In this document: positions 25,728 to 33,997 of the stretch, piece after piece
Position numbering within the stretch: position 1 is the first letter of the stretch
How the letters are laid out: every line of letters starts with the position of its first letter
NCBI RefSeq assembly: GCF_000411155.1
Contig: NZ_KE150266.1
Span: 1 to 64,000 of the forward strand
Source of the DNA: Gleimia europaea ACS-120-V-Col10b
Lineage (GTDB): Bacteria > Actinomycetota > Actinomycetes > Actinomycetales > Actinomycetaceae
Direction of reading: 5' to 3'
Length of the DNA: 64,000 nt
Program-made: the position numbers and the translations under genes
The notes under the pieces: model-generated
Database searches by the model: none
What the model was told of the DNA's origin: nothing
Seen by the model: the letters and a program-made list of their open reading frames with translations, nothing else

Positions 25728-26014
25728 AACTGGTTGTCCACGCCCAGACTCGCGCGCTCTTCGGCGGTGAGCGAGCGGGGGTCTACCGGCTTGGGGGAGG
25801 GAGATGTGGCGGGGGCAACTTCACTGATTGGAACAACGCGGTGAGGGAAAGCTCGTAGACTGACGAATTCGGTGAGGAAATCGCGGTGCCCCTCGCACGC
25901 CAGCCAAGTTTTTTCGCGCGCGGCGTGGATCTTTGGATTAGACCAGATAACCGCCCAGCGGGCCACCTCGGTACACTGGCGGGCTGAACAGACGTGGAAA
26001 TGCTTTTCACTCAC
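25724..26014 (-). CDS. Small Cys/His actinobacterial protein
   Basis: The 96-residue protein has an N-terminal set of putative metal ligands (C9, C14, then ACEGHRD) and a disordered Pro-rich C-terminus. Relatives are common in actinobacteria and often carry the label acetone carboxylase, which the sequence does not support. The GTG start at 26014 is preceded by TAAGAT with a 6-nt gap and no Shine-Dalgarno sequence, pointing to a leaderless transcript. The divergent neighbour is sixA. Confidence 0.72.
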   Translation of the reverse strand: MSEKHFHVCSARQCTEVARWAVIWSNPKIHAAREKTWLACEGHRDFLTEFVSLRAFPHRVVPISEVAPATSPSPKPVDPRSLTAEERASLGVDNQF

Positions 26015-26091
26015 GCCTCAATCTTATAGTTCACTGGGTGGGTACACGATTTGCGCCACAAAACCGCTGCGCGATCTTTTAGAGTTGAGTC
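26015..26091. promoter_or_regulatory. Divergent leaderless promoters
   Basis: Minus strand: TAAGAT (26026-26021) lies 6 nt before the GTG at 26014. Plus strand: TAGAGT (26080-26085) lies 6 nt before the ATG at 26092. Neither side has a Shine-Dalgarno sequence. Confidence 0.5.
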
Positions 26092-26571
26092 ATGGGGCAA
26101 ACGCTGATTCTGGTTCGTCACGCACAGGCGCGTCACGGTAGTACGCGCGATGAATTGCGTCCGTTGACGAAGACAGGCCAGGTTCAGGCGCAACAACTTG
26201 CCCTCAGGGTGAAGGACTACATGGCTGGTGGCATGGTCGTGCACTCGCCGGCTGTGCGGGCTGTACAAACTGCGCAAGCGGTGGCGAGTGAGAGCGGTGC
26301 ACAGCTACTCCAACTGAACGAGCTTTACTACGCGGATGAATACGATCTGTTGCGATCCATTTCCGCCTTAACCAGCCCGGTGATGGTGGTCGGGCACGCG
26401 CCCACCATTCCGTACGCGGCAATGCTGATAACGGCGGGCCAGGACGTTGATCTCATTCTCAAGCGAGGTTGCCCAACCGCCACCGCGTACGTCTTTGAGG
26501 TTGCTGACATGACCCGGCTACAGCCGACCAGCGCCATCCTCAAAGATCTAATTGTCACGCCCGCTCAGTGA
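26092..26571 (+). CDS. SixA-like histidine phosphatase
   Basis: This 159-residue member of the histidine phosphatase (phosphoglycerate mutase-like) superfamily has the RHA variant of the RHG motif (LVRHAQARHG, H10), the second arginine region SPAVRAVQTAQ and the VVGHAP histidine. E. coli SixA dephosphorylates a phosphohistidine. The target here is unknown. The ATG has a -10-like TAGAGT 6 nt upstream and no Shine-Dalgarno sequence. Confidence 0.88.
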   Translation: MGQTLILVRHAQARHGSTRDELRPLTKTGQVQAQQLALRVKDYMAGGMVVHSPAVRAVQTAQAVASESGAQLLQLNELYYADEYDLLRSISALTSPVMVVGHAPTIPYAAMLITAGQDVDLILKRGCPTATAYVFEVADMTRLQPTSAILKDLIVTPAQ

Positions 26572-26639
26572 CTTTTGTAATGCCGAAATTGTGACTTTAG
26601 GTAGGGGCTCGAAAAACGCGCCCTTGGTGTAGTTGAGGT

Positions 26640-27542
26640 ATGAAAGCAAATGTGATTTCCCCGGCTGTCGCGGTTGCATCAGTCACTAAATCGTTCAAGT
26701 CAGTGCAGGCTCTGAAAGGCGTGTCCTTCGAGATTGAGCGTGGAGAGATCGTCGCGATCCTCGGCCCGAACGGGGCTGGTAAAACCACGTTGATCGACAC
26801 CATTGTGGGGCTCACCAAGCCCGATAGTGGTAACACGAGCCTGTTTGGCTTTCCCGCAAAACAAGCTGTTGCTAAGTCTTTGGTGGGAGCGGTAATGCAA
26901 ACGGGTGGCATGTTGTCAAACGTGTCGGTACGCGACACGGTAAGCGAGGTTGCGGCAACATTCCCGCAGCACATCCCGGTACAGCAGGTGTTGGAAGAGA
27001 CCAATCTCGCCGGTATTGCTGGGCGCAAGGTTGGAAAATGCTCGGGCGGCGAAATGCAGCGCATCCGGTTTGCATTGGCCCTGCTGGGAGCGCCTGACCT
27101 GCTTATTTTAGACGAGCCAACGGCGGGTATGGATCCGTGTGCCCGCCGCGACTTTTGGAACTCGATGGAGATGCAGGCCGAGCGCGGGCGCACAATCATT
27201 TTCGCCACCCACTATCTGGAAGAAGCAGAACATTTTGCTAAGCGCGTCATCTTTATGAATGAGGGCGAGGTTGTAGCTGACGGAACCGTTGATGAGGTGC
27301 GGGGTCTGGTTGCTGGCACCAAGGTGGAATCTCAGGTCGGAGACGGTTTGAATTTGGATCAGGTGCTGGCGTGGCCAGAAGTGCTCAGTGCTCACATGGA
27401 GGGCCAAAAACTGTCAATCTCAACGGGGCTGTCAGACAGTGTGGCGCGGCGCTTGCTAGAAGCCGGAGCAACGAATCTTCGTATTAGTTCAGCTTCGCTT
27501 GAAGACTCGTTCTTTGAGCTGACGGAAAGGAACAAAAAATGA
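26640..27542 (+). CDS. ABC transporter ATP-binding protein (drug/antibiotic export type)
   Basis: The 300-residue nucleotide-binding subunit has Walker A GPNGAGKTT (~44), signature CSGGEMQR, Walker B LLILDEPTAGMD and the H-loop ATHYLEEAE. The DrrA-like class is indicated by the C-terminal extension. A weak GAGG lies too close to the ATG, so the start may be leaderless. The permease begins inside its stop codon. It forms one operon with a two-component system. Confidence 0.92.
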   Translation: MKANVISPAVAVASVTKSFKSVQALKGVSFEIERGEIVAILGPNGAGKTTLIDTIVGLTKPDSGNTSLFGFPAKQAVAKSLVGAVMQTGGMLSNVSVRDTVSEVAATFPQHIPVQQVLEETNLAGIAGRKVGKCSGGEMQRIRFALALLGAPDLLILDEPTAGMDPCARRDFWNSMEMQAERGRTIIFATHYLEEAEHFAKRVIFMNEGEVVADGTVDEVRGLVAGTKVESQVGDGLNLDQVLAWPEVLSAHMEGQKLSISTGLSDSVARRLLEAGATNLRISSASLEDSFFELTERNKK

Positions 27543-28324
27543 GCACCTCCCTAGTAGCGTCCCGCCCGGACTCGTACGTGTTGTATAACGTCAAACGCCT
27601 ACTTTCAGATTGGTCACTACTAGCATTTGGTATTGGCTTGCCGGTCGTCCTCTACCTGGTGTTTGGTGCCACCTTGGCGGACATGGAAGTGAAGCTGGCG
27701 CACGGAAACCTCGCGGCCTACGTGATGATATCCATGGCTGTTTACGGTGGAATAACCGGGGCGGTTGGTCAGATTGGTACCACGGTGGTGGAATCAAACA
27801 CCGGATGGTCGCGCCAGCTAGCCCTCACCCCACTTACCCGGAGGAAGCAGGTGGCCGGGCTGATTGTTCCCGCCGTGATCAGTATTGTGCTTCCGGTAGT
27901 GGCAGTATTCCTCACAGGATTCTTAACGGGATCGCAAATGAGTGGCAAGGCATGGGTAACCAGCTTCTTGTTTGCTTGCCTGTCATCCATTCCGTTTACG
28001 TTTTACGGTTCCGCAGTTGCGTACGCGTTCCGCTCTCCAACGGCCGTATCCATCGCGGCAACTGCCCTCGTTCCGTTAGCGTTTTTTGGCAACATGTTCG
28101 CCCCGATCTCGCAAACAATGCTGAAGATCGGCGTGTTCACGCCCATGTACGGTCCTGCTGCGCTGTCGCGTTACTGGCTAACTGATGGGTTTCAAAGCGT
28201 CTCCCAGGAGCCTTGGTTCGTAGAGCACGAGGGGTGGATGGGTATCGTTAATATATTGGTATGGGCGGTCCTATTTGTTGTAGCAACCGCGCTGCTACGC
28301 AGCAGGACGTTGGAGAGGCAATGA
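27539..28324 (+). CDS. ABC-2 type transporter permease
   Basis: The 261-residue product has six predicted helices and the ABC-2 layout (a short N-terminal cytoplasmic part, then LLAFGIGLPVVLYLVFGATL). It starts at an ATG overlapping the ATPase stop. It pairs with that ATPase to form an exporter resembling YvfR/YvfS or DrrAB systems. The substrate is unknown. The histidine kinase ATG overlaps its stop. Confidence 0.9.
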   Translation: MSTSLVASRPDSYVLYNVKRLLSDWSLLAFGIGLPVVLYLVFGATLADMEVKLAHGNLAAYVMISMAVYGGITGAVGQIGTTVVESNTGWSRQLALTPLTRRKQVAGLIVPAVISIVLPVVAVFLTGFLTGSQMSGKAWVTSFLFACLSSIPFTFYGSAVAYAFRSPTAVSIAATALVPLAFFGNMFAPISQTMLKIGVFTPMYGPAALSRYWLTDGFQSVSQEPWFVEHEGWMGIVNILVWAVLFVVATALLRSRTLERQ

Positions 28325-29427
28325 AAACTAACGGCAAAGCCAACTTCAGCTGGACTGACACTGCATACGCTTCCATCTGGCTGATTTTCCTACTCTTCCC
28401 AATCATTTCACTGGCCACCGATGATATGCCGAATCCGCAGCGCACATTCGGGTTCTTCTTCCTCATTATGTTCGCCTTGATGTATCCGGTGGCCAACGGG
28501 TTTTTGAACAGCTGGCCAGTGGGAGAGGTCGGCTGGCGTGTGGCATTCTGGTGGGCGGTGCTCTGTATTCCCATAGTCGGGTTTGCTATCTTTGTTAGCC
28601 CGCTGTACAGCTACGTGTTCTTTCCTTACATGTTTGCCATCGTGGTTTTCACTCTGCGCGGACCGTCAAGGATTTGGCTGGCCTCCATATTGGTTATAGC
28701 CTGCATCGTCCTCGCGTTACTATTTGCACCGAACAAATCAGTGCTCGCAATATGGCTCGCCCACGCGATTTTCTCACCAATCCTAATGCTTCCAATCGCG
28801 CTCATATCCGAAAAAGTTGAGCGTCGAGACGCCTTGGCTGCAGAAGTTGCTATCGCTCATGAACGAGAAGAAATTGCAGCTGATCTACACGACCTGCTGG
28901 GGCAAACCCTAACTTTACTTTCCTTGAAGGCGGACGTGGCGTCAAAGCTAGCTGAACGCCAGCCCGAAAATACGGCGGCAATCAAAGACAGCCTTGACGA
29001 GATCGCAGGCCTGTCAAGGGTTGCCCTCGCCGAAGTTCGTGCTGCGGTAACTCGCACCCGCATCCCTGACTTTGCCTGCGAAATACAGGCGGCAAGGAGG
29101 GCATTACAAACTGCGGGGATCGCCGTCCAGTCTCCGGCTCCAGAAGAGTCAGCCCGCCTCGCTGGCGTGAACTCATACCTCTTTGGTTGGGTGCTGCGTG
29201 AAGCTGTCACCAACGTCGTCCGTCATTCGGGTGCGTCTTCCTGCACGATAGACGTTACGCCCACGGACATAACAATTTCTGACAATGGGCGAGGCCTGGA
29301 GCAAGCTGGCGCGGCCGGATCTGGTCTTGCGAGCATGAAGCGCAGAGTCGAAGAAGCCGGAGGCAGCGTTGCCATTACCGGTGATAATGGCACAACGGTT
29401 GCGGTACGTATGGCGGGGAGGAATTGA
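28321..29427 (+). CDS. Sensor histidine kinase (DesK/NarX-type, HisKA_3)
   Basis: This 368-residue kinase has five or six N-terminal helices (~17-165) forming a membrane sensor without a large external loop. The phospho-acceptor H190 lies in AADLHDLLGQTL, and the HATPase domain carries the N box (REAVTNVVRHS) and ISDNGRG. The ATG at 28321 overlaps the permease stop after TTGGAGAGGCA. It partners the response regulator directly downstream and probably senses the membrane state or the exporter. Confidence 0.92.
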   Translation: MKTNGKANFSWTDTAYASIWLIFLLFPIISLATDDMPNPQRTFGFFFLIMFALMYPVANGFLNSWPVGEVGWRVAFWWAVLCIPIVGFAIFVSPLYSYVFFPYMFAIVVFTLRGPSRIWLASILVIACIVLALLFAPNKSVLAIWLAHAIFSPILMLPIALISEKVERRDALAAEVAIAHEREEIAADLHDLLGQTLTLLSLKADVASKLAERQPENTAAIKDSLDEIAGLSRVALAEVRAAVTRTRIPDFACEIQAARRALQTAGIAVQSPAPEESARLAGVNSYLFGWVLREAVTNVVRHSGASSCTIDVTPTDITISDNGRGLEQAGAAGSGLASMKRRVEEAGGSVAITGDNGTTVAVRMAGRN

Positions 29428-29429
29428 CG

Positions 29430-30047
29430 GTGGAAGCAATCCGAGTTGTAATCGCAGACGACCAACACCTTGTGCGCGGAGCGCTGGCTGCTCTGCTCGC
29501 TCTCGAACCTGACATTGAGGTTGTCGCCGACGTCGCAACCGGAAACGAGGCATTAGACATTGCGCGCCGAAAGGAAGCGGATGTGCTCCTTTTGGACATA
29601 GAAATGGGACAGGAGTCCCTGACCGGTCTCGAAGTTGCCGAAAAAGTATCGCAACTTCACCTTCTCGCGCGCGTTCTCGTAGTCACCACGTTCGGCCGCC
29701 CCGGATACCTGCAACGCGCCCTAGAAGCTGGAGCGCTGGGCTTTATTGTCAAAGACACACCATCATCACAACTCGCTGAAGCGGTGCGGCGCGTTCATCG
29801 CGGTCTGCGCGTCATAGACCCGGCGCTCGCGGAAGAGTCTTTGTTTACGCCGCGTTCCCCGCTTTCGGAGCGTGAGGCGGACGTGTTACGTGCTGCCCTT
29901 CCGGGTGGGTCGATCAAACACGTAGCGGAGCTGCTGGGCTTAAGTCAGGGAACCGTGCGCAACCACATTTCGTCAGCTATAGCGAAGGTAGGGGCAGACA
30001 ACCGTTACGAGGCGTCGCGTATTGCCCGCGATCGCGGTTGGCTGTAG
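29430..30047 (+). CDS. NarL/DesR family response regulator
   Basis: The 205-residue product has a receiver with D10-D11, phospho-acceptor D56 (LLLDIE) and K in GFIVKDTPSS. It is followed by a LuxR-type HTH (LSEREADVLRAAL...GTVRNHISSAIAKV). I chose GTG 29430, 8 nt after GGAGG. A TTG at 29424 overlapping the kinase stop is possible and adds two residues. It probably controls the upstream ABC exporter genes. A strong terminator follows. Confidence 0.92.
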   Translation: MEAIRVVIADDQHLVRGALAALLALEPDIEVVADVATGNEALDIARRKEADVLLLDIEMGQESLTGLEVAEKVSQLHLLARVLVVTTFGRPGYLQRALEAGALGFIVKDTPSSQLAEAVRRVHRGLRVIDPALAEESLFTPRSPLSEREADVLRAALPGGSIKHVAELLGLSQGTVRNHISSAIAKVGADNRYEASRIARDRGWL

Positions 30048-30072
30048 CTCCACTTTCGCCACGGTCCCGGTA

Positions 30073-30106
30073 TGGGCTGAGAGGATTTCCTCTCAGCCCA
30101 TTTTTT
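30073..30106 (+). terminator. Rho-independent terminator after the two-component operon
   Basis: TGGGCTGAGAGGA-TT-TCCTCTCAGCCCA: a 13-bp perfect stem followed by six T residues. This is the clearest intrinsic terminator in the window. It insulates the dcw cluster from upstream transcription. Confidence 0.95.
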
Positions 30107-30191
30107 ATCACCTTATGCACATGGATTCCCAAAATTGACGAGAAACACAGAAAATCCCTCCACCTTCTTTCACCGCTAATTTTCCGTTTAG

Positions 30192-30271
30192 TTTCAAGGT
30201 TTCTTTATATCTGATATGAAGAAAACGTGGAAATAGTCTGCACATGGGGTTGAAAGTGGGGTAAAGTGGTG
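30192..30271 (+). promoter_or_regulatory. mraZ promoter and MraZ operator boxes
   Basis: TTTCAA (30192-30197), a 17-nt spacer and an extended -10 TGATATGAA (30212-30220) form a candidate promoter, embedded in a 25-nt dyad (30200-30224). Downstream lie three TGGGG/TGGGG/TGGTG boxes starting at 30245, 30257 and 30267, spaced about one helical turn. MraZ represses dcw operons by binding repeated TGGGN boxes, so these are its likely targets. The rest of the gap back to 30107 shows nothing else. Confidence 0.6.
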
Positions 30272-30310
30272 ACAACCGTGTAGATGTGGTTTGTGGCGGG
30301 GAGGTGAAAC

Positions 30311-30742
30311 GTGTTCCTGGGAACTTATGAGCCAAAGCTAGATCCGAAGGGGCGCGTGATCTTGCCCGCAAAGTTTCGTGAACAGCTTTTCGAGGGGCTG
30401 GTGTTGACGCGGGGGCAGGACAGGTGCCTGTACGCGTTTCCAAAGTCCGAGTTCGAAGGCATGTTCGACCAGCTTCGGCAAGCTCCGCTCAGCTCAAAGC
30501 AAGCGCGCGATTACGTTCGCGTCATGCTTTCGGGCGCTTCTGACGAGTTACCGGACAAGCAAGGGCGAATCACGATACCGCAAAACCTGCGCACCTATGC
30601 GGGGCTGACTCGCGATCTGGCTGTCATAGGAGCTGGCGCGCGAGTTGAGATTTGGGACGCCGAACAGTGGGCGATGTACCTCGAGAATCAAGAAGAGGTC
30701 TTCTCGTCCACTGCCGACGAGATTATTCCGGGAATGTTCTAG
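30311..30742 (+). CDS. mraZ: Transcriptional regulator MraZ
   Basis: MraZ is an AbrB-like DNA-binding protein that heads and represses the dcw cluster. The 143-residue product has the duplicated fold: [17 protein letters not shown] in the first half and [18 protein letters not shown] in the second. The GTG at 30311 follows GGGGAGGTGAAAC. Three MraZ-type boxes lie 40-66 nt upstream. Confidence 0.95.
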   Translation: MFLGTYEPKLDPKGRVILPAKFREQLFEGLVLTRGQDRCLYAFPKSEFEGMFDQLRQAPLSSKQARDYVRVMLSGASDELPDKQGRITIPQNLRTYAGLTRDLAVIGAGARVEIWDAEQWAMYLENQEEVFSSTADEIIPGMF

Positions 30743-30838
30743 TTCATCCTGGTCTCCAACCGAGAATCCGAAGTCACTTCCCCGGCGGCGGACGCGGTGG
30801 GAGTCCTGGCTGAACTAGTAGTGATGAGAGGGGCCGTC

Positions 30839-31837
30839 GTGGAGCTTTCACCTGAAGCCATCAGTGAACTGCACGATCCCGTTCTCGTATCCGAAGTTCT
30901 TGAGCTGTTGGAACCGGTTCTTGTTGGTGGCGGCGTGCTTGTGGATGGAACGCTTGGCATGGGCGGCCATACCGAGGCGGTGCTCAAGGCTTTCCCAAAG
31001 GCCTCGGTAATTGGTATTGACCGGGATCCGCGTGCCATTGAGCTTGCCGCTGCGCGCCTGACGCAGTTCGGTTCGCGCTTTACCCCTGTCCTAGCTACTT
31101 ATGACCAGATTGAAAATGTTGTTGCAAGAGCCGGCTTGGATGAGGTTGACGCGGTGTTCTTGGATCTGGGCGTCTCTTCCCTTCAGCTTGACGACGATGA
31201 GCGCGGATTTTCGTATTCGCGCCGGGCACCCCTTGATATGCGCATGGATCAAACTAGCGGAATGAGTGCTACAGATTTACTTGCGTCTGCCAGTGAAGCT
31301 GAGCTTGCGCGAATTCTGCGAGTTTATGGCGAAGAGAGGTTCGCTAATCGGATTGCTCAGCGCATCGTCATATCGCGCACGCAGCGGCCGCTTATGGATT
31401 CAGCGCAGTTGGCTGAACTGGTTCGAGAAGCGATTCCTGCGGCCACGCGGCGTTCGGGTGGCCATCCGGCCAAGCGCACTTTCCAAGCGCTTCGCATTGC
31501 CGTAAATGATGAGCTCACCATTTTAGAACGCTCTCTTCCCGCCGCGCTTTCAACTTTGCGAGTTGGGGGACGCCTGGCGGTGGAGTCTTACCATTCCCTC
31601 GAAGACCGCATCGTCAAACACCTGTTTAAAGAAGGTTCTACGCCCCCGCAGTTGCCCAAGGGTTTACCGATTCGGCCCAGCGAGGAGCCGCAGGCGCCCT
31701 TACAGCTTCTTACCAGGAAAGCTATTCAAGCGCCGGCGGCAGAAGTTGCGATCAACCCGCGAGCCAAATCGGTGCGTTTGCGCGCCGTCCAACTCAACAC
31801 CCCATACAACGAGCAAGATAAAAGGAGCTCCCAATGA
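30839..31837 (+). CDS. rsmH: 16S rRNA m4C1402 methyltransferase RsmH
   Basis: RsmH N4-methylates C1402 in the ribosomal P site. The 332-residue product has SAM motif DGTLGMGGHTEAVL, VFLDLGVSSLQLD and GGRLAVESYHSLEDRIVK. The GTG at 30839 has AGAGGGG 5 nt upstream and gives the usual short N-terminus before HDPVL. An ATG at 30824 and a GTG at 30797 are in frame but lack a binding site. It overlaps ftsL by 4 nt. Confidence 0.93.
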   Translation: MELSPEAISELHDPVLVSEVLELLEPVLVGGGVLVDGTLGMGGHTEAVLKAFPKASVIGIDRDPRAIELAAARLTQFGSRFTPVLATYDQIENVVARAGLDEVDAVFLDLGVSSLQLDDDERGFSYSRRAPLDMRMDQTSGMSATDLLASASEAELARILRVYGEERFANRIAQRIVISRTQRPLMDSAQLAELVREAIPAATRRSGGHPAKRTFQALRIAVNDELTILERSLPAALSTLRVGGRLAVESYHSLEDRIVKHLFKEGSTPPQLPKGLPIRPSEEPQAPLQLLTRKAIQAPAAEVAINPRAKSVRLRAVQLNTPYNEQDKRSSQ

Positions 31838-32223
31838 CGTCGAGCGCTCTTAGAACGCGGCCGGCTGCGCCGAGGCGTGAGCATTCACGTCCTCCTCTTC
31901 GCGTTATCGCGTCCGAGGCGGGGCCGCGAGCTGCTTTCCCCGTGATTGCTATCGTTGCGTTGGTGTTGATCGCGGTACTTGCCGTGAACCTGTTTATCAC
32001 CACTCAAATGGCGCAAACCGCGTACGAGATTCGTGACTCGCGTGCGGAGCTTGTTCAGCTGACCGAAGAGACGCAAACGTTGCGGCAGAAGTTGCAGGTG
32101 GCCTCATCTCCGGCAGCGTTGCAGAAGGCAGCGGACGCGCAGGGCATGGTCCCTGCAGGTCAGGCGGGTTTCATTAAACTGAGTGAAGGTAGTGTAGAGG
32201 GCGGGCTCGTAGCCGTTCGTTAG
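31834..32223 (+). CDS. ftsL: FtsL-like divisome protein
   Basis: This 129-residue bitopic protein has a basic Pro/Arg-rich cytoplasmic tail (~1-33), one transmembrane helix (~34-56, FPVIAIVALVLIAVLAVNLF) and an extracytoplasmic coiled coil with leucine heptads (~64-95). Position between rsmH and ftsI is that of FtsL, which bridges FtsI/FtsW to the early divisome. FtsL is poorly conserved, so the name rests on context and topology. Confidence 0.85.
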   Translation: MTSSALRTRPAAPRREHSRPPLRVIASEAGPRAAFPVIAIVALVLIAVLAVNLFITTQMAQTAYEIRDSRAELVQLTEETQTLRQKLQVASSPAALQKAADAQGMVPAGQAGFIKLSEGSVEGGLVAVR

Positions 32224-32235
32224 TTAGGAGGCCAG

Positions 32236-33990
32236 GTGAGTAAATCGCAGGCCGGCTCGCAAACGGCGACACGTGTATTTTTTGGTATTGCTGTCTTCTT
32301 TTTCGTTGCGATCACATTTCAGCTGATTAATGTGCAGATAATTCAGGGCGCTGATCTGGCTGAGCAGGGCAGGTCGGTGCGCATGCACGCGGCAACGATT
32401 GATCCGAGGCGCGGCGACATTGTAGATGCTAACGGAAGCACATTTGCAACAACAGTGGAGACCTACCACATTGCGGTAAACCAGGTGAATATCGCAAATA
32501 CCAAGGTGTGGGATATTGATGACGAAGGTAACCGCACCCAGATTGGGGTAGGCCCGGTGTACGTGGCGCAAAAGCTCGCTCCGGTTCTGCAAATGGATGA
32601 GGCCGAGGTGGGAGGCCAGCTGATTGGCAACTCCACGTATCACTATCTGAAGAAAGACGTTGACGTTGAAACCTGGCGCAAAGTTCGGGCGCTTCAGATT
32701 TATGGCATAGAGTGGGAGCCTTCCTACAAGCGCGTATATCCCAACGACACGGTCGCAGCCCCGATTATTGGAACTATTGATGCCGAGGGCAAAGGCTCTT
32801 CCGGTCTTGAGCTAACGCAGGACGGGAAACTAACGGGCGAGCCTGGTCGGATGGTCCAAGAGTATGGGCCCTATGGCGAAGTGATTCCCGGTGGTAAAAC
32901 TATTTCCGAACCAGCTGTGCAGGGTGCGACCGTGCACACCACGCTGCGTCTGGATCTGCAGCATTCGGCTGAAGAGATAGTGAACGAGGCTGTTGAGACC
33001 TATTCGGCTCAGTGGGGAAGCGCCATTGTCCAAGAGATTTCAACTGGAAAGATTCTGGCCATGGCCGAATCGGGGAACAAGCCAATTTCGCCCCAACCTC
33101 AACCGGTTAAGAGCGTGCAATACTCGGTGGAGCCCGGCTCTATCGGCAAGATTCTGACGTTCGCCACCGCCCTCGATGAAGCAAAGATCACGCCCGTCAC
33201 GCCCGTGTTGGCCCAATACAAGTACACGACGCCGGACGGACAAGAGTTCCAGGATTCGCATGAGCACCCGGACTACACGCTTACGGCAACGGGCGTCCTC
33301 GCAGAATCTTCTAACACCGCAACCGTGCGGGTCGGTTCGATGGTGACTGACGAGGAACGCTATCAGCTTATGAAGGCCATGCACTTTGGGGAGCCGATCG
33401 ATATTGGCTTGCCGGGTGAGGCCCCCGGCATTTTGGCAGAGCCGTCGCAGTGGGATGGGCGCCAGCGTTACACCACCATGTTTGGTCAGGGATATGCAGT
33501 GACCCAACTCCAGCAGGTCGGTATGCTCGCTGCATTTGCCAACGGCGGCGTTTATCAGCCGGCCCGCCTGATCGAGGGATGGACTAGTCCTAATGGCACT
33601 TACGAGGCCGCGCCGCCGCGCGAACCCGTACGAGCGCTCGACGCGAACACCGCGAAGACGGTTTTGACAATGCTGGAGTCAACAACAGCTGACGAGGAGG
33701 GCACCGGCTACACGTTCAACGTCGAGGGCTACCGTATTGCTGCCAAGACGGGTACTGCTGAGATTTTCGAGAACGGGCTGACGATTGGCACGGCAACGAC
33801 GGTCGCCGGCGTGGTACCTGCCGATAAGCCAGTGATTGCAGTTTCAGTGCTCCTCTACCTGCCTAAACAGGGGATTCTTGCCGCGCAGTCCGCCGGCCCG
33901 CTGTTCAAATCTATCGTTACAGAGTCGGTGCAAAATCTGGGTATTCCAGGCTCGTCTGAAGAGGCTGTGCTTTACCCGATGAAGCCTTAG
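32236..33990 (+). CDS. ftsI: Septal peptidoglycan transpeptidase FtsI (PBP3)
   Basis: FtsI is the class B penicillin-binding protein that cross-links septal peptidoglycan. The 584-residue product has a single N-terminal anchor (~13-33), a dimerisation domain starting RRGDIVDANG, and the active site triad of motifs: S302-x-x-K305 (EPGSIGK), S358-S-N360 and K504-T-G506. The GTG at 32236 follows TTAGGAGGCCAG. It lies in the usual position before murE. Confidence 0.95.
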   Translation: MSKSQAGSQTATRVFFGIAVFFFVAITFQLINVQIIQGADLAEQGRSVRMHAATIDPRRGDIVDANGSTFATTVETYHIAVNQVNIANTKVWDIDDEGNRTQIGVGPVYVAQKLAPVLQMDEAEVGGQLIGNSTYHYLKKDVDVETWRKVRALQIYGIEWEPSYKRVYPNDTVAAPIIGTIDAEGKGSSGLELTQDGKLTGEPGRMVQEYGPYGEVIPGGKTISEPAVQGATVHTTLRLDLQHSAEEIVNEAVETYSAQWGSAIVQEISTGKILAMAESGNKPISPQPQPVKSVQYSVEPGSIGKILTFATALDEAKITPVTPVLAQYKYTTPDGQEFQDSHEHPDYTLTATGVLAESSNTATVRVGSMVTDEERYQLMKAMHFGEPIDIGLPGEAPGILAEPSQWDGRQRYTTMFGQGYAVTQLQQVGMLAAFANGGVYQPARLIEGWTSPNGTYEAAPPREPVRALDANTAKTVLTMLESTTADEEGTGYTFNVEGYRIAAKTGTAEIFENGLTIGTATTVAGVVPADKPVIAVSVLLYLPKQGILAAQSAGPLFKSIVTESVQNLGIPGSSEEAVLYPMKP

Positions 33991-33997
33991 GACAGTT

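Noticed and set aside
25724..26014. Acetone carboxylase label for the small Cys/His protein
   Set aside because: A 96-residue protein with a Cys/His cluster has no resemblance to the large acetone carboxylase subunits; the label is a known misannotation type.
30797..30838. Longer rsmH N-terminus from GTG 30797 or ATG 30824
   Set aside because: Neither has a ribosome binding site, and GTG 30839 has AGAGGGG at good spacing and gives the family-typical length.
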